From the NCBI GenBank assembly GCA_945952175.1, contig CAMFHW010000200.1, forward strand, positions 1 through 7,447: a DNA stretch of 7,447 bases. The letters run 5' to 3'. This DNA is from an uncultured Phenylobacterium sp. (GTDB lineage Bacteria > Pseudomonadota > Alphaproteobacteria > Caulobacterales > Caulobacteraceae). The position numbers were made by a program, and so were the translations under genes. The notes under the pieces were generated by a model, which was not told where the DNA came from, ran no database searches, and worked only from the letters and a program-made list of their open reading frames with translations. This document shows positions 6,155 through 7,447 of the stretch, piece after piece. Position 1 is the first letter of the stretch. Each line of letters opens with the position of its first letter.

Positions 6155-6571
6155 CTACCCCTCCGCCAGCAGGAAATGCCCCTGCAGCGAGGCGATCGGC
6201 TTGCTGCGCGCTTCCTGCCAGGCCTCGACGTGGATGTTGGCGATGCGGCGGCCGACCTTGCGCAGGTCGGCCCGCGCATAGGTGGTCATGGCCCGGCCGG
6301 GGCGCAGGTACTCGATGGTCACGTCGATGGTCTTGGGCGCCCGGCCGTTCGGCTGGGTGACCGAGAGCTGGGCCAGCGCCGTCATCTCCATGAAGGCCCC
6401 GATCACCCCGCCATGCAGGGCCGGCAGCATGGTGTTGCCGATCAGGTGCGGCGCGAAGGGCAGGATGGCGGTCATCTCGTCCCCGGCCAGCTCGGCGCGC
6501 ATGCCGAGGAACCGCACATAGGGCACGGTCTGCAGGAAGGATTCGAGCTGTTCGGCGGGGACGGCGCTCAT
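6155..6571 (-). CDS. PaaI-type hotdog-fold thioesterase (downstream partner)
   Basis: The 138-residue single-hotdog protein probably hydrolyses acyl-CoA or aryl-CoA thioesters in the cytoplasm. The active-site region is GNTMLPALHGGVIGAFMEM (45-63), with the family HGG at 53-55. Nine residues after the histidine, where PaaI enzymes usually have Asp, there is Glu62. The later strand IDVTIEYLRPG (82-92) is also typical. The ATG at 6569-6571 overlaps the upstream gene's TGA (ATGA, 6568-6571) and has GGAGGA a few bases before it, so the two are translationally coupled. Glu is used as the catalytic acid in some other hotdog thioesterases, so it may be active alone. Substrate unknown. Confidence 0.88.
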   Translation of the reverse strand: MSAVPAEQLESFLQTVPYVRFLGMRAELAGDEMTAILPFAPHLIGNTMLPALHGGVIGAFMEMTALAQLSVTQPNGRAPKTIDVTIEYLRPGRAMTTYARADLRKVGRRIANIHVEAWQEARSKPIASLQGHFLLAEG

Positions 6572-7029
6572 GCCTTGTCCTCCGCCACGGGGGTGTCCTG
6601 CGGCGTCGCGCCGTGCAGGATGAAGGCCGCCTGGGCGGTGGCGATGGGGTCCGACGGATCCTCGTCCCAGGCCTGGGCGCGCACGAAGGCGATGGTGCGG
6701 GTCATCCGGTAGCAGTGCGCCTCGGCGACCACGCCGGCGCGCGGCTTCGCCGGCCGCATATAGTCGATGCGCAGGTCCAGTGTGGCGGTCGGGAACCGCT
6801 CCTGCTTGGCAGCGGTGATGGCGAGGCCGCAGCAATGGTCCAGGAGGGCGGTGACGACGCCCGAGGCGATCACCTCGGTCTGCGGATTGCCCACCAGGTC
6901 CTCGCGCCAGCCCACGCGGATCGAACCGCGGCTCTCGCCGATCGAGACGAGCTGGAAGCCGAGGGCGGCGGCCTGGGGGACGGAGGTCGCCATCTCGGCC
7001 GCGGCGTTCAGGAGGGGGTCTGCGGTCAT
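6568..7029 (-). CDS. PaaI-type hotdog-fold thioesterase homologue lacking the HGG histidine (upstream partner)
   Basis: The 153-residue single-hotdog protein is the first gene of the overlapping pair. Its central helix region is NPQTEVIASGVVTALLDHCC (48-67). At the position of HGG it has A-S-G (55-57), while the usual catalytic Asp is present as Asp64. The strand LDLRIDYMRPAKP (84-96) matches the family. It is thus the mirror image of its partner, which has HGG but no Asp. The ATG at 7027-7029 is chosen over an in-frame TTG 36 bases upstream. The only purine-rich stretch (GGGGGA) is one base before the ATG, too close for a normal Shine-Dalgarno, so initiation is uncertain and could be leaderless. 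It may be a subfamily with altered chemistry or a partner in a heteromer. Confidence 0.88.
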   Translation of the reverse strand: MTADPLLNAAAEMATSVPQAAALGFQLVSIGESRGSIRVGWREDLVGNPQTEVIASGVVTALLDHCCGLAITAAKQERFPTATLDLRIDYMRPAKPRAGVVAEAHCYRMTRTIAFVRAQAWDEDPSDPIATAQAAFILHGATPQDTPVAEDKA

Positions 7030-7113
7030 GTCCCCCGGTGTGGGCCAGGGGACAGGGCGGGTCAATAATGACGGCGGGTCAGGGCGTCCGGCCGTCGCGA
7101 CGCGGGGAGATGC

Positions 7114-7227
7114 TTAGATCTGGCCGACGGTGAAGCCGACGAAGGCCAGGGCGACGAAGGGCAGGGTGGCCATCATCAGGCTGGCGAGACCGGACAGGGC
7201 GGCGGACGAGGAAAAGGTGCGGGTCAT
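7114..7227 (-). CDS. Small hydrophobic protein, 37 residues
   Basis: The frame opens with ATG at 7225-7227 and ends with TAA at 7114-7116. The product begins MTRTFSSSAALSGLASLMM and ends ATLPFVALAFVGFTVGQI. It has one basic residue (Arg3) and a nearly uninterrupted hydrophobic stretch from about residue 9 to 34, so it is either a single-pass inner-membrane peptide or, less likely, a bare signal peptide. Codons are strongly G/C-ending, like the neighbouring genes, which supports real coding. The Shine-Dalgarno is weak (AAAGA, about 9-13 bases upstream). A TATATC -10-like hexamer (7286-7291) and a LexA-box-like sequence lie upstream. It is 84 bases before the thioesterase pair on the same strand. 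Function not known. Confidence 0.6.
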   Translation of the reverse strand: MTRTFSSSAALSGLASLMMATLPFVALAFVGFTVGQI

Positions 7228-7263
7228 GGTCTTGATCTTTCGGTTTCGTCGAACGTCGGGGAA

Positions 7264-7278
7264 GAAGTGCGTTCGAAC
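7264..7278 (-). promoter_or_regulatory. LexA (SOS) box-like site upstream of the 37-residue gene
   Basis: Read on the minus strand the site is GTTCGAACGCACTTC: GTTC, 7 bases, then CTTC. The alphaproteobacterial LexA box is GTTC-N7-GTTC, so it matches 7 of 8 fixed bases. It lies 37-51 bases upstream of the small gene's ATG and about 7 bases downstream of a TATATC -10-like hexamer (7286-7291), a normal place for a repressor. No good -35 was found. One mismatch and the short motif make chance a real alternative. Confidence 0.3.
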
Positions 7279-7339
7279 GAGACGCGATATAGGCCCGTAC
7301 TTTTCCGAATACTCGTTAAGTCTCAGTCATGACCCCGAT

Positions 7340-7352
7340 TTCACATTGTGAA
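7340..7352. promoter_or_regulatory. 13-base perfect palindrome TTCACATTGTGAA (possible operator)
   Basis: TTCACA-T-TGTGAA is a perfect inverted repeat with a one-base centre, in the most AT-rich part of the window and outside any supported gene. It is about 113 bases upstream of the 37-residue gene and could equally belong to a rightward gene beyond the window edge. No regulator is assigned. Confidence 0.35.
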
Positions 7353-7447
7353 TACTATGTAATGTGCGGGCCCCAAGTTCCCTTCTCCCCTCGCGGGACC
7401 GCTGCGTTACGCGCTGAGAGATAGGATTTGAGGCGCGCAGGCGTGGA
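7353..7447. other. Terminal stretch with no supported gene
   Basis: Two minus-strand frames are open to the window edge over some 30 codons, but the translations look like random GC-rich sequence, and a C-terminal gene fragment cannot be shown. The CTTCTCCCCTCGCGGGA segment (7382-7398) resembles part of a dispersed intergenic repeat. Nothing else is recognisable. Confidence 0.4.

Noticed and set aside
7306..7321. A CtrA binding site upstream of the 37-residue gene
   Set aside because: Only one half-site (CTTAAC) is present; the position for the second TTAA after 7 bases reads TCGG.
7130..7351. A 73-codon plus-strand frame at the right end
   Set aside because: It is antisense to the 37-residue gene, runs through the promoter-like region, and has Lys/Arg-rich composition with no coding-like codon bias.

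Overview
This is a GC-rich window, dominated by G/C third positions, from what is most likely a caulobacter-like alphaproteobacterium (Caulobacter, Phenylobacterium or a relative). The evidence is a class I (archaeal-type) lysyl-tRNA synthetase, the C-terminal tail of a met-zincin type metalloprotease, small secreted Cys-pair proteins, and palindromic intergenic repeats of the style common in that group. The genus assignment is inference. The first 49 bases are not genomic. They are a residual Illumina Nextera i5 index plus transposase adapter, so the window starts at a contig end.

Layout: a partial metalloprotease C-terminus (+, 50-720) converges with lysS (-, 839-2530) across a GC-rich inverted repeat that probably ends both transcripts. 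lysS diverges from a PhnD-type phosphate/phosphonate-binding lipoprotein (+, 2647-3648). The shared upstream region holds a PhoB-box-like direct repeat and a pair of overlapping 8-bp palindromes. No phnC or phnE permease genes follow. Next comes a 257-bp intergenic stretch filled by a nested palindromic repeat, then two leftward genes for small exported proteins with paired cysteines (3906-4661 and 4691-4978), probably one transcript.

A 511-bp gap (4979-5489) contains a second, larger nested palindrome of the same repeat family. It precedes a nitrobindin/FABP-like heme-binding beta-barrel protein (+, 5490-6140). Converging on that gene is a leftward pair of PaaI-type hotdog thioesterases (6155-6571 and 6568-7029) joined by an ATGA stop/start overlap. 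Upstream of them is an untracked 37-codon leftward gene (7114-7227) for a small hydrophobic protein, with a LexA-box-like site in its presumed promoter. The last 220 bases are non-coding as far as can be seen and contain one 13-base palindrome.

Most of the window is ordinary chromosomal housekeeping and accessory metabolism, with no mobile-element enzyme, CRISPR array or defence cassette. The points most worth following are the residue-complementary hotdog pair, the small hydrophobic gene with its SOS-like site, the orphan phnD with a Pho-box-like element, and the nested palindromic repeat family present at two loci.
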